Shown: positions 1-12,910 of the stretch, one piece after another
Numbering within the stretch: the stretch's first letter is position 1
Layout: every line of letters begins with the position of its first letter
Assembly: GCA_039029395.1 (NCBI GenBank)
Contig: JBCCGG010000030.1
Location: 18,063 to 82,062 of the forward strand
From: JBCCGG01 sp039029395
GTDB taxonomy: Bacteria; Pseudomonadota; Alphaproteobacteria; Kiloniellales; JAKSDN01
Length of the DNA stretch: 64,000 bases
Direction: 5' to 3'
Notes under the pieces: model-generated
Told to the model about the DNA's origin: nothing
The model's input: only the letters and a program-made list of their open reading frames with translations
Database searches by the model: none
Made by a program: the position numbers and the translations under genes

Positions 1-1
1 C

Positions 2-1132
2 AGCACCACGGTGTTCGAGGTCATGTCGCGCCTGGCGATCGAGCAGGGCGCGATCAATTTGGGCCAAGGCTTCCCGGACGAGGACGGTCCGGCCGACATG
101 CTCCAGGCCGCGGCTGAGGCGCTGATCGCGGGGCCCAACCAGTATCCGCCTATGATGGGTCTGCCCGCGCTCCGCCAGGCGGTCGCCGCCCACAACAAGC
201 GATTCTACGGGCTGGAGGTCGATTGGCAGAGTGAGGTCATGGTGACCTCGGGCGCTACCGAGGCGCTGGCGGATTGTTTGATGGGCTTGATCGAGCCAGG
301 CGACGAGGTGGTCATCATCGAGCCGCTCTACGATTGCTACCTGCCGATGATCCGCCGGGCGGGCGCGATCGCTAAGCCGGTGCGCGTAGCGCCACCCGAC
401 TGGGCCCTGCCGCGCGAAGCGCTGGCCGAGGCCTTTTCCGAGCGCACCAAGCTGATCCTGCTGAACAACCCAATGAACCCGGCCGCCAAGGTGTTCAGCG
501 AGGATGAGCTCACCTTCATCGCCGAGCTGATGGAGCGGTACGACGCCTATGCGGTCTGCGACGAGGTTTACGAGCACCTGCTGTTCGATGGCAGGCGTCA
601 CATCCCGCTGATGACTCTGCCGGGCATGGCCGAGCGCTGCCTGCGCATCGGCTCGGCCGGCAAGAGCTTTTCCATGACCGGCTGGAAGGTTGGCTACGTC
701 ACGGCGCCGGCAGCACTGTTGACTCCGGTTGCCAAGGCCCATCAGTTCGTCACCTTCACGACGGCGCCCCACCTGCAGAAGGCGGTCGCCTACGGTTTGG
801 CCAAGGAGGACGCCTACTTCGAGAGCCTGGCCCGGGACCTTCAGGTCAAACGCGACCGTTTTGCCGCGGGCCTGGCCGAGATCGGCTTCGGCGTGATCCA
901 CTGCCAGGGCACCTACTTCATAACTGCCGACGTGCGGCCGCTCGGCTTCAACGATGACGACGAGGCCTTCTGTCGCATGATCACCACCGAGGCCGGGGTC
1001 ACCGCCGTGCCGGTCAGCGCCTTCTATCTGGACGGCGAGGTCGACCACTTCGTGCGTTTCTGCTTCTGCAAGCAGGACCAGGTGCTGGATCAGGCGCTCG
1101 AAAAGCTCGCGGCCTACTTCATCGGGCGCTGA
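2..1132 (+). CDS. Class I/II aminotransferase, 5' truncated by the window edge
   Basis: This is a PLP-dependent fold-type I aminotransferase, closest by eye to the YbdL/methionine aminotransferase or DapC-like group. The reading frame is already open at the first bases, and the residues before the first GTG (STT) fit the family's usual N-terminal run into the INLGQGFPD motif, so the true start lies outside the window. Visible landmarks are the NNPMNP substrate and cofactor loop, the CDEVYEHL segment whose Asp contacts the PLP ring nitrogen, and the Schiff-base lysine in SAGKSFSMTGWK (about residue 218 from the GTG). The length is nearly complete. The substrate cannot be assigned from sequence. 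The flippase follows 5 bp downstream, so the two are probably co-transcribed. Confidence 0.9.
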   Translation, partial: STTVFEVMSRLAIEQGAINLGQGFPDEDGPADMLQAAAEALIAGPNQYPPMMGLPALRQAVAAHNKRFYGLEVDWQSEVMVTSGATEALADCLMGLIEPGDEVVIIEPLYDCYLPMIRRAGAIAKPVRVAPPDWALPREALAEAFSERTKLILLNNPMNPAAKVFSEDELTFIAELMERYDAYAVCDEVYEHLLFDGRRHIPLMTLPGMAERCLRIGSAGKSFSMTGWKVGYVTAPAALLTPVAKAHQFVTFTTAPHLQKAVAYGLAKEDAYFESLARDLQVKRDRFAAGLAEIGFGVIHCQGTYFITADVRPLGFNDDDEAFCRMITTEAGVTAVPVSAFYLDGEVDHFVRFCFCKQDQVLDQALEKLAAYFIGR

Positions 1133-1137
1133 GGGCC

Positions 1138-2493
1138 GTGGCGGAGCCGGACAAGACAGCCGAGTCCTTACTGCCGGGTGGCCTGACCTACCAGACGGTG
1201 ATCTGTCTAGCCTTCACCCTGGCTTACTACATCATCAACTTCCTCTCGAACCTGTTCTTCGCCAGGAACCTTGGCGAGGCGCTCTACGGCGACTTTTCCT
1301 TTATGATGTCGGCCATCATTCTGGGCAGCCAGGTCATACTGCTGGGCGCCGAGGAATCGACCCAGCGCTTCATTCCCAACTATCTCGCCTCGGGCCACTA
1401 CAAGAGGATCCACGGCTTCGTCCAGTTCTTCCTCGTTAGCACTCTGATCGTGGCCACGGTCAGTATCGTTTGCGTATGGATGCTGATCCTGGAAAGCGAC
1501 ATCGATGGGCCCTTTCCACCCCATATCGAAACCACCATAAGGACGCTTGGGCTGGTTGCTCTCTGCATCCCAATCTATGCCATGGCCGAGCTGGGTCAGA
1601 AGGTCCTACGCAGCTTCGGCATGCTGGCGCGCTCCTACATTCCCAACCGCCTCGTGGCGCCCTTGGCCACTTTGGCGGTGGTCGCGATCGCGGTTTGGTT
1701 CGATCTCAGACTCTCGAACTGGACCGTCGCGTTTGCAATTATGGGAGGCAGCGGGGCGGCGCTTGCCTTGCAATGCATCCTGTTCTACGGCGCCAAGTAC
1801 GCCGACTACGTGCGCAACAAGCCAGAGTACGAGGTCCGGATTTGGCTCTCGTTTTCCGTGCCGATGATGTTCTCGGTTCTGATGTGGAAGCTGACCGCCT
1901 ACGGCGACATCATGATGGTGGAGCTGATCGGCGAGACCGAAGAGGAAGTCGGCCTCTTCGCGGCGGCGCAAAGCACGACTCTGCTGCTCTCCGCGGTCTA
2001 TGTCTCGATCCTGACCGTAATCGCGCCGATCATCTCTGTGGCCGCGCGCGACCGCAGCCGGCGCCAGCTTCAAGACCTTTGCGGCAAGACCGTGACGATC
2101 ATGCTGGGCACCGCATTGGTGCTGTGCAGCCTGGCGATCGTCTTTCGGCACCAGATCATGGGTGTCTTCGGCCCGGAGTACCTGCCAGCGAGCGACGTGC
2201 TGGTCTTGCTGACCATCGCCATGGGCACCAGCATCGTGTTGGGGCCGGGTAAGATCTTCCTCGACTTCCTCGGGCGCCCGAAGCTGACCCTTTGGCCGAC
2301 CGGTATCGCGGCCATCGCCAACATCATTGCCGACGCGATCCTGATTCCGATCTATGGCATTCAGGGCGCCGCCGCCTCCACCCTGGTCATCCTTCTAGGC
2401 TGCGGGCTTGCCTGGGTCACTCTGCTCTATCGTGCCGAGGGTCTGATCGCCTTGCCGCTGTTCGGCCGGCTTCGTCCCGGGCATCACCAGTAG
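1138..2493 (+). CDS. Polysaccharide/lipid flippase family membrane protein (Wzx/MATE-like)
   Basis: This integral inner-membrane protein of 451 aa has about 12-14 hydrophobic segments and the general look of the MOP superfamily, which includes O-antigen (Wzx) flippases and polysaccharide biosynthesis proteins. Such proteins move undecaprenyl-linked sugars or other lipids across the membrane. The start is a GTG 5 bp after the aminotransferase stop, and no better start is visible. The segment YINFLSNLFFARNLG near the N-terminus is typical of the family, whose first helix pair precedes a GE..YG motif. No glycosyltransferases lie nearby, so the cargo is unknown. The 3' end overlaps the convergent transhydrogenase gene by 10 bp. 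Confidence 0.8.
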   Translation: MAEPDKTAESLLPGGLTYQTVICLAFTLAYYIINFLSNLFFARNLGEALYGDFSFMMSAIILGSQVILLGAEESTQRFIPNYLASGHYKRIHGFVQFFLVSTLIVATVSIVCVWMLILESDIDGPFPPHIETTIRTLGLVALCIPIYAMAELGQKVLRSFGMLARSYIPNRLVAPLATLAVVAIAVWFDLRLSNWTVAFAIMGGSGAALALQCILFYGAKYADYVRNKPEYEVRIWLSFSVPMMFSVLMWKLTAYGDIMMVELIGETEEEVGLFAAAQSTTLLLSAVYVSILTVIAPIISVAARDRSRRQLQDLCGKTVTIMLGTALVLCSLAIVFRHQIMGVFGPEYLPASDVLVLLTIAMGTSIVLGPGKIFLDFLGRPKLTLWPTGIAAIANIIADAILIPIYGIQGAAASTLVILLGCGLAWVTLLYRAEGLIALPLFGRLRPGHHQ

Positions 2494-3800
2494 CTCAGCG
2501 CACCGGCGAAGAGCCGGTTCAGATCGTCGCCCTCCAGGTCGATGTCCCGGGGCGCGTTGCCGAGCGCCCGGCGCTGGCGCTTGCAGAGCGTCGCCAGCTC
2601 GCCCACGTCGTCTTCGCCGTAGCCCAAGCCACCGATCCCATTGGGCATGGCGGTGGCCTTCATCAGCTCGATCAGACGGCCGGTGACCACCTCGCCGGCG
2701 TCTTCCGACGCGGCCCCCCGGGCGTCGGCGCCCAGCTCGACGGCCGCCTCCAAGTGGCGCTCGGGGGTGGCTTGGGCGGTGAAGCGGAACAGTGAGGGGG
2801 CATTCACGATCACCGTGAAGCCATGGGGTATCATCGGTTTGCTCGGGTAGCCCTCGACCCCAAAGCCCTTGTCGAGCGCGGCCACTGGATAGCCCATGGC
2901 GTGGGGCGCGTGGGTTCCGGTGTTGCCGAAACCGATGCCGGCCAAGGTCGCCGCCCAGGCCATTTGGTCGCGTGCCTCATGGTCATCGGCGTCCGTGACC
3001 GAGCGCACCAGGAAGCTGCCGGCCAGTTGCAAGGCTTCCCGGGCGCACATGTCGCTCCAGGGGTTGGCGCCCTGGATCGGGATCCGCTTGCCGGCGGATT
3101 CGGCCTTTGGGTAGCGGGAGAAGGGCCGCGCCGTAAAGGCCTCGAGCGCATGGCTCAAGAGGTCGAAGGCGCTGGCCGCCACCACGCGTTCCGGCAGGCT
3201 GTAGGTGCAGGTGGGATCGACAATCGCCTCGCTCGGCATGATGTGGCGCGACAGCAACGGGATCTTGGTGTTGATCTCCGGGAAGTCGATCACCGAAAGC
3301 GGCGTTACCTCAGAGCCGGTGCCGGCCGTGGTGGGGCAGGCCAGATGGGGCTTCAAGGGGCCCGGCAGGGGCTTTCCCGCGCCGTTGGGCGGCGGCACAT
3401 AGTCGAGCGCGTCAGCTGGATAGGTGCCATACATGGAGGCCGCCTTGCAGCTATCCATGACCGAGCCGCCGCCAACCGAAACGAAGCCATCGAAGCGGCC
3501 GTCCTGGACGAATCGGGCGGCCTCCATGACCGAGTCCTTGCCGGGCTCGACCTTGACGTCGTCGTAAACTGCGGCGTCGACGCCCGCCGCCTTTAGGGAC
3601 TGCCGGGCGTGGGCGACCGGCGCCATCGCCGTCAGGCGCTTGTCGGTGAACAAGGCGACCCGCCGCAGGCCCCGGGCGCGCGCCCGCTCGCCGACCTCGC
3701 CCAGGGCGCCCCGCCCAAAGGTGACCATCGGCATGGCGACCGTGAAGGCCTCCTCGCCGCCTTGGATGGGAGCATAGTGCTGACAACAGCCCATGTTCAC
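2484..3800 (-). CDS. Hydroxyacid-oxoacid transhydrogenase (iron-containing alcohol dehydrogenase family, ADHFE1-type)
   Basis: In the characterised family, this enzyme oxidises 4-hydroxybutyrate to succinic semialdehyde while reducing 2-oxoglutarate to 2-hydroxyglutarate. The 438 aa product follows human ADHFE1 closely by eye. It has the GGGSVMDSCKAA nucleotide loop, PTTAGTGSEVT, the long insert around IQGANPWSD, FDLLSHALEAF with a metal-binding His, and GFGNTGTHAPHAMGYP with further His ligands. This combination separates it from ordinary fucO-type iron alcohol dehydrogenases. The start is a GTG with GGAGG 4 nt upstream; an in-frame ATG two codons later is possible. It converges with the flippase gene and is probably monocistronic. 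Confidence 0.85.
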   Translation of the reverse strand: MNMGCCQHYAPIQGGEEAFTVAMPMVTFGRGALGEVGERARARGLRRVALFTDKRLTAMAPVAHARQSLKAAGVDAAVYDDVKVEPGKDSVMEAARFVQDGRFDGFVSVGGGSVMDSCKAASMYGTYPADALDYVPPPNGAGKPLPGPLKPHLACPTTAGTGSEVTPLSVIDFPEINTKIPLLSRHIMPSEAIVDPTCTYSLPERVVAASAFDLLSHALEAFTARPFSRYPKAESAGKRIPIQGANPWSDMCAREALQLAGSFLVRSVTDADDHEARDQMAWAATLAGIGFGNTGTHAPHAMGYPVAALDKGFGVEGYPSKPMIPHGFTVIVNAPSLFRFTAQATPERHLEAAVELGADARGAASEDAGEVVTGRLIELMKATAMPNGIGGLGYGEDDVGELATLCKRQRRALGNAPRDIDLEGDDLNRLFAGALSYW

Positions 3801-3838
3801 TTGACCTCCCGGAGTTGCCAGCTCGGGTATAGCACGGG

Positions 3839-4858
3839 CTAGAGGAACTTGTCGGCGATATCCAGCGACGAGCGTACGCCAACATCCTTCAGGTGCGCCT
3901 CGAGCCAGCGTTCGGCGGCGTTGCGACCCAGGTCGCGCAGCTTTAGGAGCAGCTCGGGTTCTGGCGACAGTTTGCTGGCGACTCCAAGGTCCTTCATATC
4001 CTCCACGTCCTCGATCAGGTGAATGTTCATGCGCTTGTAGCCCTTGGCCTTAAGCGCGCCCTGATCGATCAGCTTGGTAACGAAGGCGATCGCCCGCATT
4101 TCGCGCATCAGAGTCGAGTTGAAGGAAATCTCGTTGACCCGGTCGAGGATCTCGACCGCGCTGGTCGGGACCTCCTCGCGTTCCACCGGGTTGATTTGGA
4201 CGATTGCAACGTCCGACGTGCTGCATTGGTAGATCAACGGATAGATCGCCGGGTTGCCCATGTAGCCGCCGTCCCAATAGGCTTCGCCGTCGATCTCGAC
4301 GGCCTGAAACAGGAACGGCAGGCAGGCCGAGGCGAGCAGGACCTCGGGGCTCAACTCGTTATGATGGAACACTCGGTTCTTGCCGCTGCGCACGTTGGTC
4401 GCCGAGATGAAGAGCTTGACGCCGCAGGACCTGGCCAGTCGTTCGAAGTCGATCTGCTGCTCGAGAATCTCGCGCAAGGGGTTCCAGTTGAAAGGGTTAA
4501 GCTGGTAGGGCGAGAACAACCTGCTCATCGCGTTGAACATCATGTAGTTGAACGGCTCCAGGCCCCAGGCCTCGCCGACCCAGTCGAAGGGGTGGCGGCG
4601 AATCGGACTGAGCTGCCCGACCTCGGCGACCCGTTCCCAGAAGTGCGCGAGCGCGGCTCTGGCGCCGGCGGGTCCACCGTCTGTCATGCCTTGGGCGAAG
4701 ACCGCGGCGTTCATGGCCCCGGCGCTGGTCGCGCTGATGCCTTCGATCTTGAGCGTCGGCTCCTCGCTTAAACGCTCGAGCACGCCCCAGGTGAAGGCGC
4801 CATGGGCGCCGCCGCCCTGCAGGGCGAGGCTCAAGGGTCGGAGGGTCGACTTGGCCAT
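3839..4858 (-). CDS. Patatin-like phospholipase
   Basis: This is a predicted cytoplasmic or membrane-associated acyl hydrolase of the patatin family (339 aa). The N-terminal oxyanion loop GGGAHGAF is followed by the nucleophile elbow, here ATSAG (Ser45), in which the usual first Gly of G-x-S-x-G is Ala, a common proteobacterial variant. The second member of the Ser-Asp dyad is Asp196 in WDGGYMGN. There is no signal peptide. The remaining C-terminal third carries no recognised extra domain. It starts in the AT-rich region shared with the divergent rpfF-like gene. The physiological substrate cannot be read from sequence. Confidence 0.88.
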   Translation of the reverse strand: MAKSTLRPLSLALQGGGAHGAFTWGVLERLSEEPTLKIEGISATSAGAMNAAVFAQGMTDGGPAGARAALAHFWERVAEVGQLSPIRRHPFDWVGEAWGLEPFNYMMFNAMSRLFSPYQLNPFNWNPLREILEQQIDFERLARSCGVKLFISATNVRSGKNRVFHHNELSPEVLLASACLPFLFQAVEIDGEAYWDGGYMGNPAIYPLIYQCSTSDVAIVQINPVEREEVPTSAVEILDRVNEISFNSTLMREMRAIAFVTKLIDQGALKAKGYKRMNIHLIEDVEDMKDLGVASKLSPEPELLLKLRDLGRNAAERWLEAHLKDVGVRSSLDIADKFL

Positions 4859-5198
4859 GAGCGTTTCGGTGTCTTGGAGACCATCGGAAGGTAGTTCGGG
4901 TGCCAGAGATGGCCCCGAAATCGGACATTTTCAATGATTGGAATGACCACTAGAGTCACAGGCATAGCATCCTAAAGAGAAACGTATCCGCAGACTCGGA
5001 CGGAGTTTGTTAATAATTTGTTTAGGGTGGGATAAGTTAACACTTATGACTTCGCAGACGAAGATGAAACCTTAAGCAGACGAATGGTGATTTATTAACA
5101 ATTTAACCTACTTTATTCAAAAAAGGAGGGTAGCATTCGTATCAAAGTATGATAAACTTCTAAAAAATGGTTAACAAATACGGGCTAGGGTAAGAAAA
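4859..5198. other. AT-rich intergenic region between patatin and rpfF-like genes
   Basis: No gene is supported in these 340 bp. The stretch is strikingly AT-rich against the flanking DNA and has several TTAACA/GTTAAC elements. One element, TTAA-N7-TTTA at 5010-5024, differs by one base from the alphaproteobacterial CtrA consensus TTAA-N7-TTAA. A perfect Shine-Dalgarno-like AAGGAGGG at 5123-5130 lies about 70 nt before the chosen rpfF start and is not followed by a usable start codon. The region presumably holds divergent promoters for both genes, but I cannot fix a -35/-10 pair with confidence. Confidence 0.5.
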
Positions 5199-6230
5199 AT
5201 GACGGGGAGAAGTCGGCCAAGTGGCCAGAACTTTACGACGCCGTCCAAGAAGGCCGCGCGTCAGGGAATCCTTAAATCACCAACGGCCAAACAGTCGAGC
5301 GACAGCCCCGCTGCCAACAGCGTGCAAGGAGGCATCGAGCGGTTTTCCGATCTGAAGGCCCGGCGCGCGCGTGAACACTGGCTCGATCGCGTCGCATCCT
5401 TCGAGGAGCTGGAGGTCGATTACGATAGCCATGACGGCATCCTTTGGTGCCACATGGATCCTAAAGACCGGCCGAGCGTGACCCAAGGCTTGGTGCGTGA
5501 AGGACGCGAGCTCCAGGGTGCCGTCAAGGGCCTGTTCGGCGCCCTGGCGCCGGACGAGGAAGCGCCGATCCGCTATATGGTTTGGTGCTCAAAGGTGCCG
5601 GGTGTGTTCAATTTGGGCGGCGACCTTCGGCTCTTTGCCCAGCTGATCCGGGACAACAATCGCGACGGCCTGATCGACTATGCGGTCAACTGCATCGATG
5701 TGGTCTTTGGTAACATCGTCAGCCTGGACCTGCCGGTCCTGACCGTTTCGCTGGTCGAGGGTGATGCCCTGGGCGGCGGCTTCGAAAAGGCTCTCTCGAC
5801 CAACGTCACGATCGCCGAGCGAGGCGCCCGTTTCGGTTTGCCCGAGGTGCTGTTCGGGCTGTTCCCTGGTATGGGCGCCTACAGCCTAATCGCCCGTCGC
5901 TTGGGCGCCGCCAAGGCCAAGCGAATGGTCATGAGCGGTCGCATCTTCAGTGCCGACGAGCTGTTCGAGCTGGGCCTGATCGATCTGGTGGTGGAAGACG
6001 GCCAGGGGCGTGAAGCGGTCTACGACTTCATCTCTCAGAACAACCGGCGCCATGCGGCGGTGCGCGCGATCCATCAGGTCGAGCAGCGAGTGCAGCCGCT
6101 CACCTACGAGGAGATGCACGACATCGCGCTGCTCTGGGTCGACACGGCGATGACTCTGGACGAGGCCAATCTAAAGAAGATGGAGCGCCTTGCCGCGGCC
6201 CAAGACCGCCGGCGCGCGGTCCGCGGCTAG
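5199..6230 (+). CDS. rpfF: DSF synthase-like crotonase (RpfF homologue)
   Basis: RpfF enzymes are crotonase-fold proteins that make cis-2-unsaturated fatty acid signals (diffusible signal factor) from acyl-ACP by dehydration and thioester cleavage. This 343 aa protein matches the family across its length: GGDLRLFAQLI, the GDALGGGFE segment with the first catalytic Glu (E196), and FGLPEVLFGLFPGMGAYS with the second (E216). The 20-residue spacing is the same as E141/E161 of Xanthomonas RpfF. The WVDTAM motif near the C-terminus is also typical. The first ~50 residues, rich in Lys, Ser and Thr, have no counterpart in the 289-aa Xanthomonas enzyme. An ATG with a weak ribosome site was kept as the start. 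The RpfC-type sensor lies about 2.3 kb downstream. This is not a beta-oxidation hydratase by motif; the chemistry of the signal is unknown. Confidence 0.85.
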   Translation: MTGRSRPSGQNFTTPSKKAARQGILKSPTAKQSSDSPAANSVQGGIERFSDLKARRAREHWLDRVASFEELEVDYDSHDGILWCHMDPKDRPSVTQGLVREGRELQGAVKGLFGALAPDEEAPIRYMVWCSKVPGVFNLGGDLRLFAQLIRDNNRDGLIDYAVNCIDVVFGNIVSLDLPVLTVSLVEGDALGGGFEKALSTNVTIAERGARFGLPEVLFGLFPGMGAYSLIARRLGAAKAKRMVMSGRIFSADELFELGLIDLVVEDGQGREAVYDFISQNNRRHAAVRAIHQVEQRVQPLTYEEMHDIALLWVDTAMTLDEANLKKMERLAAAQDRRRAVRG

Positions 6231-6246
6231 GGGCAGAGACGACTTC

Positions 6247-7164
6247 CTAGGGGCCGGTCCGGTCCCGACCTGCGGCACGCAGGAGCCAATCGAAAAGACG
6301 TTTCCCATCGGCTTCGGGCGGATTTTCGATCCTGTGGGCAAGGCTATAGCTCCTGCCGGTATGCACACGCGAAGATGAAACGGCGACCAGTTGACCGGAT
6401 TCGAGCTCGCGGCGCAGCAGGGGTAAACTGCCCAGGATGACCCCTTCGCCAGCCAAGGCGGCGGATACCAAGAGCGCGTAGTTGTTGAACCGCCGCGCGA
6501 TGCGGGGCGCCGCATCCAGTTTTGCCATCTGCGCGAAGCTCGACCAGTTGATCCAATCCGGTTCGAGCCTGTCGTAGTCCAGCACGACGCAGTCATCCAG
6601 CCGCAGGTCCTCGAACCTCATCCCAAGACGCTCCAGATAGGCCGAGCTTGCGACCGGGACCAGCTCCTCCTCTAGCAGGGGGTGCAGACGCCAGCCGGGC
6701 TGGTCGCTCCGCCCGTATAGAACGGCAAAGTCGATATCGTCGGCCATCAGGTCGGCGGAGCGGTCCGAGACGACCATGCGCACGGCCAAGCCATCGTGGT
6801 CTTGTTGCAGGCCCTGCAGTGCCGGTGCGAGCCAGAAGTGGGACACCGCGGTGTTCGCGGCGACCGTCAAGGAGTCAGTGGCGGGGCCTTTTCCAGCCGC
6901 CTCACAGGCACTGGCCAAGAACTCCAATCCCGCCGAAACGCGCTCATGGAGGACGCGCGCCGCGGCGGTCGGCCGCACCGTCCGGCCGTGGCGCACGAAC
7001 AGCGGGGCTGCCAGGTGCAGCTCCAGTTGCTTGATGCGTTTGCTGACGGCCGCCTGAGTCACATAAAGCTCGGTCGCCGCACGGGTGAAGCCGCCGTGGC
7101 GCATGACCGCCTCAAAGACCACCAGGGCATCGAGAGGCGGCAAGCGGCGGCGATAATTTTTCAT
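6247..7164 (-). CDS. LysR-family transcriptional regulator (GcvA-like)
   Basis: This 305 aa regulator has an N-terminal winged HTH (about residues 8-65; LPPLDALVVFEAVMRHGGFT and AAVSKRIKQLE are the recognition region) followed by a periplasmic-binding-protein-like effector domain. The LPPL start and overall pattern resemble the GcvA subgroup. It is transcribed divergently from the DddP-like gene across a 136-bp intergenic region, the standard arrangement for a LysR regulator and its target, so control of that gene is the natural inference. The effector is unknown. It converges on the rpfF-like gene with a 16-bp gap. Confidence 0.92.
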   Translation of the reverse strand: MKNYRRRLPPLDALVVFEAVMRHGGFTRAATELYVTQAAVSKRIKQLELHLAAPLFVRHGRTVRPTAAARVLHERVSAGLEFLASACEAAGKGPATDSLTVAANTAVSHFWLAPALQGLQQDHDGLAVRMVVSDRSADLMADDIDFAVLYGRSDQPGWRLHPLLEEELVPVASSAYLERLGMRFEDLRLDDCVVLDYDRLEPDWINWSSFAQMAKLDAAPRIARRFNNYALLVSAALAGEGVILGSLPLLRRELESGQLVAVSSSRVHTGRSYSLAHRIENPPEADGKRLFDWLLRAAGRDRTGP

Positions 7165-7201
7165 AACTCCAAGTAATCAAGAAGCGAGAAAATTTGTCAA
7201 G

Positions 7202-7230
7202 TTTACATAGATCAGAAACAAGCGTTTTAT
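7202..7230 (+). promoter_or_regulatory. Candidate sigma70 promoter for the dddP-like gene
   Basis: TTTACA (7202-7207) and TTTTAT (7225-7230) are separated by 17 bp inside the AT-rich divergent region. They match the -35 and -10 consensus at five and four positions. The leader would be about 64 nt. A LysR site is expected nearby, but no clear T-N11-A dyad stands out. Confidence 0.4.
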
Positions 7231-7300
7231 AGCTGAATGGCGAGGCAGGCAGCGCCATATCGAATAGCTTCACAGCCAACCTCTAGTTATGGAGATGACG

Positions 7301-8563
7301 ATGCATTTGGATTGGCATGCCGAACGGGCCTCGCTCGAATCATTGCGCCAGCTGGAGCGTGCGGCGGACCTTGATGGGGCCGAGTTCATCGATCATGCCG
7401 CGGTGCGGCGTTATCGCCTGGACCGGGTGCGCCAGGAAATGATCAAGCGGGACATCGCGGCTTGTTTGCTGTTCGATCCGGTCAACATTCGATATGCCTG
7501 CGGCGCCCGCAACATGCAGGTCTTCAGTCAACGCAACCCGGCGCGCTATCTCTTCCTGCCGGCCCAGGGCCCGGTCATCCTTTTTGAGTTCACCGGGTGT
7601 CTCCACTTGACCAAGGGGCTCGAGACGATTGATGAGACGCGCCCAGCGATCACCGCCTCTTTCGTCGCCGCCGGTCCGGCAATCGCAGCCCGAGAAAGGC
7701 TCTGGGCAGACTCGATTGCAGCGCTTTTGAGAGTGCACTGCCCGGGCGAGAAGCGGATCGCGATCGAACGGGTCAATGCCGGCGCCGTCCTCCAGCTTTC
7801 GGCGCTTGGCTACGACGTGGTCGACGCCCAGGAACCGGTCGAGATCGCCCGCGCCGTCAAATCGACCGAAGAACTGAAGTGCGTGATGGCCTCGATTCGG
7901 GCAACCGAGCGCGCGGTCGGCGCTCTGCGCCAGGCCCTGCGCCCTGGGATTACCGAGAACCAGCTCTGGTCGCACCTACATCAGGGGGTCATAGCCGGCG
8001 ACGGCGACTACGTGGAAACCCGCCTTCTGTCGTCGGGCAGCCGCACCAACCCCTGGTTTCAGGAGTGCGGCAGCCGGGTGATCGGCGAGGACGAGCTGGT
8101 GGCGCTCGATACCGACGTGGTCGGTTGCCATGGCTACTACTGCGACTTTTCGCGCACTTTCCATTCTGGGCCAAGTCGGCCCACCGCCCGCCAGCGACAG
8201 CTTTACCGTTTGGCATACGAACAGGTCACCCACAACATTGCCATCCTGCGACCGGGCATGAGCTTTCGGGACTATGCGGATCGAGCCTGGCCGATTCCCG
8301 CCGCTTACGTGGCGAACCGCTACTATCTCTCGGCGCATGGGGTCGGCATGACCGGCGAGTACCCCTATCTCTACCACCGCATGGACTACCCCGAGGCCGG
8401 CTACAACGGGCTCATCGAGCCCGCCATGACCCTATGCGTGGAAGCCTACATCGGCGAGGAGGGGGGCGCGGAGGGCGTTAAGCTCGAGCAGCAGGTACTG
8501 ATCACCGAATCGGGTGCGCGGATTCTATCCAACTTCCCCTTCGAGGAGAGGCTCTTGGACTAA
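7301..8563 (+). CDS. dddP: DddP-like M24 family metalloenzyme (candidate DMSP lyase)
   Basis: The fold is creatinase/prolidase (M24), but the details point to DddP, which cleaves dimethylsulfoniopropionate to acrylate and dimethyl sulfide. Using the ATG with GGAG 6 nt upstream (an ATG four codons earlier lacks a ribosome site), the product is 420 aa. The putative metal ligands are D270, D272, D282, H346, E381 and E396. The ligands I recall for Ruegeria DddP (D295, D297, D307, H371, E406, E421) are each exactly 25 higher, meaning a gap-free alignment through the core, including the unusual DxD. The NPWFQECG segment before it is also DddP-like. Ordinary Xaa-Pro peptidases have a different first ligand pair. 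A divergent LysR gene is the likely regulator. A DddP-like enzyme with another substrate remains possible. Confidence 0.7.
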   Translation: MHLDWHAERASLESLRQLERAADLDGAEFIDHAAVRRYRLDRVRQEMIKRDIAACLLFDPVNIRYACGARNMQVFSQRNPARYLFLPAQGPVILFEFTGCLHLTKGLETIDETRPAITASFVAAGPAIAARERLWADSIAALLRVHCPGEKRIAIERVNAGAVLQLSALGYDVVDAQEPVEIARAVKSTEELKCVMASIRATERAVGALRQALRPGITENQLWSHLHQGVIAGDGDYVETRLLSSGSRTNPWFQECGSRVIGEDELVALDTDVVGCHGYYCDFSRTFHSGPSRPTARQRQLYRLAYEQVTHNIAILRPGMSFRDYADRAWPIPAAYVANRYYLSAHGVGMTGEYPYLYHRMDYPEAGYNGLIEPAMTLCVEAYIGEEGGAEGVKLEQQVLITESGARILSNFPFEERLLD

Positions 8564-8576
8564 CCCGCGGAGCTGA

Positions 8577-11126
<2,550 letters not shown>

Positions 11127-11139
11127 CGTCCTACCTGTC

Positions 11140-12741
<1,602 letters not shown>

Positions 12742-12881
12742 CTGATCGCCTGTACCACCGCCCTACATATGCCGCAACGCCGGCGCTTCAGCTTGCGGAG
12801 AGCTAGACCCAGTTGTTGAGGCAATTCCTAGCCCAAATTGGTTATTATTTTGATAAAGATTTTCAGCGACTCCATAAGTAC

Positions 12882-12910
12882 ATTATAAACGACCGTCACG
12901 TAAAATCCAT
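12882..12910 (-). promoter_or_regulatory. Probable promoter of the REC-PAS-kinase/rpfC operon
   Basis: On the minus strand a perfect TATAAT lies at 12887-12882. No good -35 is seen at 16-18 bp, and the spacer region is occupied by one arm of a 13-bp inverted repeat. A strong -10 with a missing -35 and an embedded palindrome suggests activator-dependent control. The leader would be about 135 nt. Confidence 0.5.

Noticed and set aside
1470..2252. A 260-codon plus-strand open frame inside the flippase gene
   Set aside because: Arg/Pro/His-rich translation typical of a shifted frame of GC-rich coding DNA; the flippase frame has clear membrane-protein character.
5123..5130. AAGGAGGG as the ribosome site of a hidden small gene before rpfF
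   Set aside because: No ATG, GTG or TTG lies at proper spacing; the next ATG starts a four-codon frame.
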